A stretch of DNA of 64,000 nucleotides from Bdellovibrionales bacterium (lineage in GTDB: Bacteria > Bdellovibrionota > Bdellovibrionia > Bdellovibrionales > UBA1609), in contig DAIDIG010000004.1 of assembly GCA_027459485.1 (NCBI GenBank), positions 186,001 to 250,000 of the forward strand, in the 5' to 3' direction. Within the stretch, counting starts at the first letter, position 1. Every line of letters begins with the position of its first letter. Below the pieces are notes generated by a model. It had not been told where the DNA came from. It did no database searches and was given only the letters and a program-made list of their open reading frames with translations. The translations under genes were made by a program, and so were the position numbers. Below, one piece after another: positions 62,540 through 64,000 of this stretch.

Positions 62540-63302
62540 TTTTGCCCTCTTTGGCTTCTTCTGAAAGATAATAAAGTAAGGTCGCATTACCCGCAAAATC
62601 AAGAAGCCCCATTTGGCCGTCACAGTCGGCATTCATCGCCGATTTCAAACAGCGTAGCGCCATCGGCGACATTTGCAGCATTTCTCGACACCATTTCAGC
62701 GTTTCAGTTTCAAGCTTATCGTATGGCACAACCGTATTCACAAGGCCCATCTCCAGCGCCTCTTTCGCGCCGTATTGGCGGCACAAATACCAAATTTCGC
62801 GCGCCTTTTTTTGCCCGACGATTCTCGCCAGATAACTTGACCCCAATCCGCCGTCGAAACTGCCGACCCGCGGGCCGGCCTGACCAAATCGCGCATTGTC
62901 GGCCGCGATCGTCAAATCGCAAACGACGTGCAACACGTGGCCACCGCCCACAGCAAATCCGGCAACCATGGCCACTACCGGCTTTGGCAGATACCGAATC
63001 ATCTTTTGCAAATCTAGAACATTGAGCCGCGGCACTCCGTCGGTACCGACGTAACCTCCATGTCCGCGGACTCTTTGATCTCCGCCCGCGCAAAAAGCGT
63101 CGCGGCCTTCGCCGGTTAAGATGACCACGCCGATATTCGAATCGTCGCGGCAAATCTCAAACGCATCTTTCATCTCTTCAACGGTTTGAGGGCGAAATGC
63201 ATTTCTAACCTCGGGGCGGTTGATCGTGACTTTGGCGATGCCATCTTCAGTGCGCTCGAATTTGATATCCGTATATGTTTTGATTGGAGCCCATGTTTGC
63301 AT
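62484..63302 (-). CDS. menB: 1,4-Dihydroxy-2-naphthoyl-CoA synthase
   Basis: Crotonase-family ring-closing enzyme. The 272-residue product has the crotonase oxyanion-hole motifs [15 protein letters not shown] and [22 protein letters not shown], and the [20 protein letters not shown] segment typical of MenB. It ends [10 protein letters not shown]. It follows menH by 45 bases and overlaps menA by 56. Confidence 0.96.
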   Translation of the reverse strand: MQTWAPIKTYTDIKFERTEDGIAKVTINRPEVRNAFRPQTVEEMKDAFEICRDDSNIGVVILTGEGRDAFCAGGDQRVRGHGGYVGTDGVPRLNVLDLQKMIRYLPKPVVAMVAGFAVGGGHVLHVVCDLTIAADNARFGQAGPRVGSFDGGLGSSYLARIVGQKKAREIWYLCRQYGAKEALEMGLVNTVVPYDKLETETLKWCREMLQMSPMALRCLKSAMNADCDGQMGLLDFAGNATLLYYLSEEAKEGKNAFVEKRKPDFRKFPRLP

Positions 63303-63347
63303 AGTGTAATCGCACGAAAAATTTTTCGCGCCTCCTTCGAGCAGTAC

Positions 63348-64000
63348 CTACACCAAGTCCAGTTTCTGAACAAGGAGTCTCGCGACCTCGGCAGGGTTAT
63401 CGAGGTGAGCGCGATGACCGGCGTCTTCTACTGTGCTGAGATCCTCAATGATGCCCGCCGATTTGAGATCCTGAAACAAACTCAAGTATTTGGCGTCATT
63501 CTCACCGGCGAGCCAATGCAACTTCCCTTTAAGGGGAATCAGCTGATCGGGCGCGAAATCGTGATCTGCTAACGACCAGTTGACCAGCGCCGACGCCAAC
63601 TCCTCGCGGCTCAGGTTTTCACTATTGCGAGGCGGCGTGTGGGATTGAACAAATACTGGTTGGTCATTCCACAACTTCACGACGTGCTGCCAAGGTAAGT
63701 TGAGAAATTTTTCAGCCCAATCTCGATCGGAATTTCTTCTTGCGATCTTTTCTTGCTCCGTGCGCAACCCGGGATGCGCCGAAAGAAGCACAACTTCGTC
63801 CCACAAACCCGGCTTATCATATACCGCTTGCAATGCGAGACGCCCGCCTAAAGAATAGCCGAGCAAAATATTCCTCTCCAGATGACGATTTTTTTGCAAA
63901 CGATTGAAACGCTTAGCCCATTCAAGCGCTGAAATTTCTTTTTGCGTTGTTTCTTTTGAGGTGGGCTTTGAAAATAGCTCCACGGTCTCAAACTTGAGTT
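63348..64000 (-). CDS. menH: MenH-like alpha/beta hydrolase (5' end outside window)
   Basis: Likely SHCHC synthase, releasing pyruvate from SEPHCHC. The frame is open through the right edge, so the N-terminal strand is missing; residues LKFETVELFS at the border are its continuation. The nucleophile elbow reads ILLGYSLGGRLALQ, with the MenH-type GYSLGGR signature. The C-terminal His lies in EDAGHRAHLDNPAEV. menB follows on the same strand, as in the usual menD-menH-menB order; menD and menF probably lie just outside. Confidence 0.88.
   Translation of the reverse strand, partial: LKFETVELFSKPTSKETTQKEISALEWAKRFNRLQKNRHLERNILLGYSLGGRLALQAVYDKPGLWDEVVLLSAHPGLRTEQEKIARRNSDRDWAEKFLNLPWQHVVKLWNDQPVFVQSHTPPRNSENLSREELASALVNWSLADHDFAPDQLIPLKGKLHWLAGENDAKYLSLFQDLKSAGIIEDLSTVEDAGHRAHLDNPAEVARLLVQKLDLV

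Noticed and set aside
1..64000. tRNA, rRNA, CRISPR arrays, insertion sequences, prophage
   Set aside because: Scanned by eye for T-loop-like GTTCGAATC, direct repeat arrays and transposase motifs; none convincing. A dedicated tRNA/CRISPR search would be decisive.

Overview
The window reads as chromosomal DNA of a Gram-negative, flagellated bacterium of the Bdellovibrionota (Bdellovibrio-like) type. This is inferred from four things: a long flagellar rod/hook operon that runs into csrA-fliW; two lipoproteins, one carrying an FQNCG lipobox of a kind I associate with this group; a homodimeric AceE-type pyruvate dehydrogenase; and a futalosine-independent menaquinone operon. Most genes are moderately GC-rich, tightly packed, and often overlap by 1-20 bases. 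I saw no rRNA, tRNA, CRISPR array, insertion sequence or prophage gene. No stretch without a gene exceeds 300 bases.

Layout. 1-3.2 kb: the 3' part of aceE and an alpha/beta hydrolase. 3.2-13.9 kb: a minus-strand flagellar operon in the transcribed order flgF-flgG-flgA-flgH-flgI-flgJ-flgM-flgN-flgK-flgL-csrA-fliW-(FlgT-like secreted protein), with an MltD-like transglycosylase diverging from its head at 14.1 kb. 15.1-19.4 kb: an AT-richer block (FAD amine oxidase-like enzyme, DUF6671-like zinc protein, isocitrate dehydrogenase, divergent LysR regulator) that looks acquired. 19.6-29.1 kb: aspartate kinase, a four-module paired-cysteine secreted protein, recA, a secreted unknown, pncC/cinA, pgpA, a PilT/PilU ATPase and alaS. 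29.3-36.6 kb: a secreted HNH-like nuclease, an agmatinase-family enzyme, a mutY gene that runs in frame into a TolB-like lipoprotein, a DEAD-box helicase and a second hydrolase. 36.6-45.4 kb: a poly(A) polymerase-like nucleotidyltransferase, a secreted lytic-transglycosylase-like protein with a membrane-anchored partner, tatA, transketolase, adenosine deaminase and an exported unknown. 45.5-49.7 kb: an operon nth-doxX-thiB-thiP-thiQ (thiamine import). 49.8-56.5 kb: a GNAT enzyme, lipoproteins, a pseudo-receiver/PilZ protein, citrate synthase, a SpoIIE-type phosphatase and a SirB1-like protein. 56.4-64 kb: rsmJ, a fused polyprenyl-diphosphate synthase/UbiA protein, and the menaquinone genes menH-menB-menA-menC-menE, with a hot-dog thioesterase that probably supplies the DHNA-CoA hydrolysis step.

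How the genes fit together. The flagellar operon contains rod, ring and junction genes plus the FlgM/FlgN export checkpoint and the FliW/CsrA post-transcriptional switch. Its FlgJ lacks a muramidase domain and instead carries a degenerate LytM-like tail, so the adjacent MltD-like enzyme may open the wall for the rod. The menaquinone cluster covers DHNA formation from SHCHC onward, and the fused prenyl synthase/UbiA gene next door suggests coupling of isoprenoid chain synthesis and prenyl transfer. The observations most worth a second look are the MutY-lipoprotein in-frame fusion, the prenyl synthase-UbiA fusion, a perfect 10-bp hairpin joining the doxX stop codon to the thiB start codon, and the nested inverted repeats interrupting flgI-flgJ.
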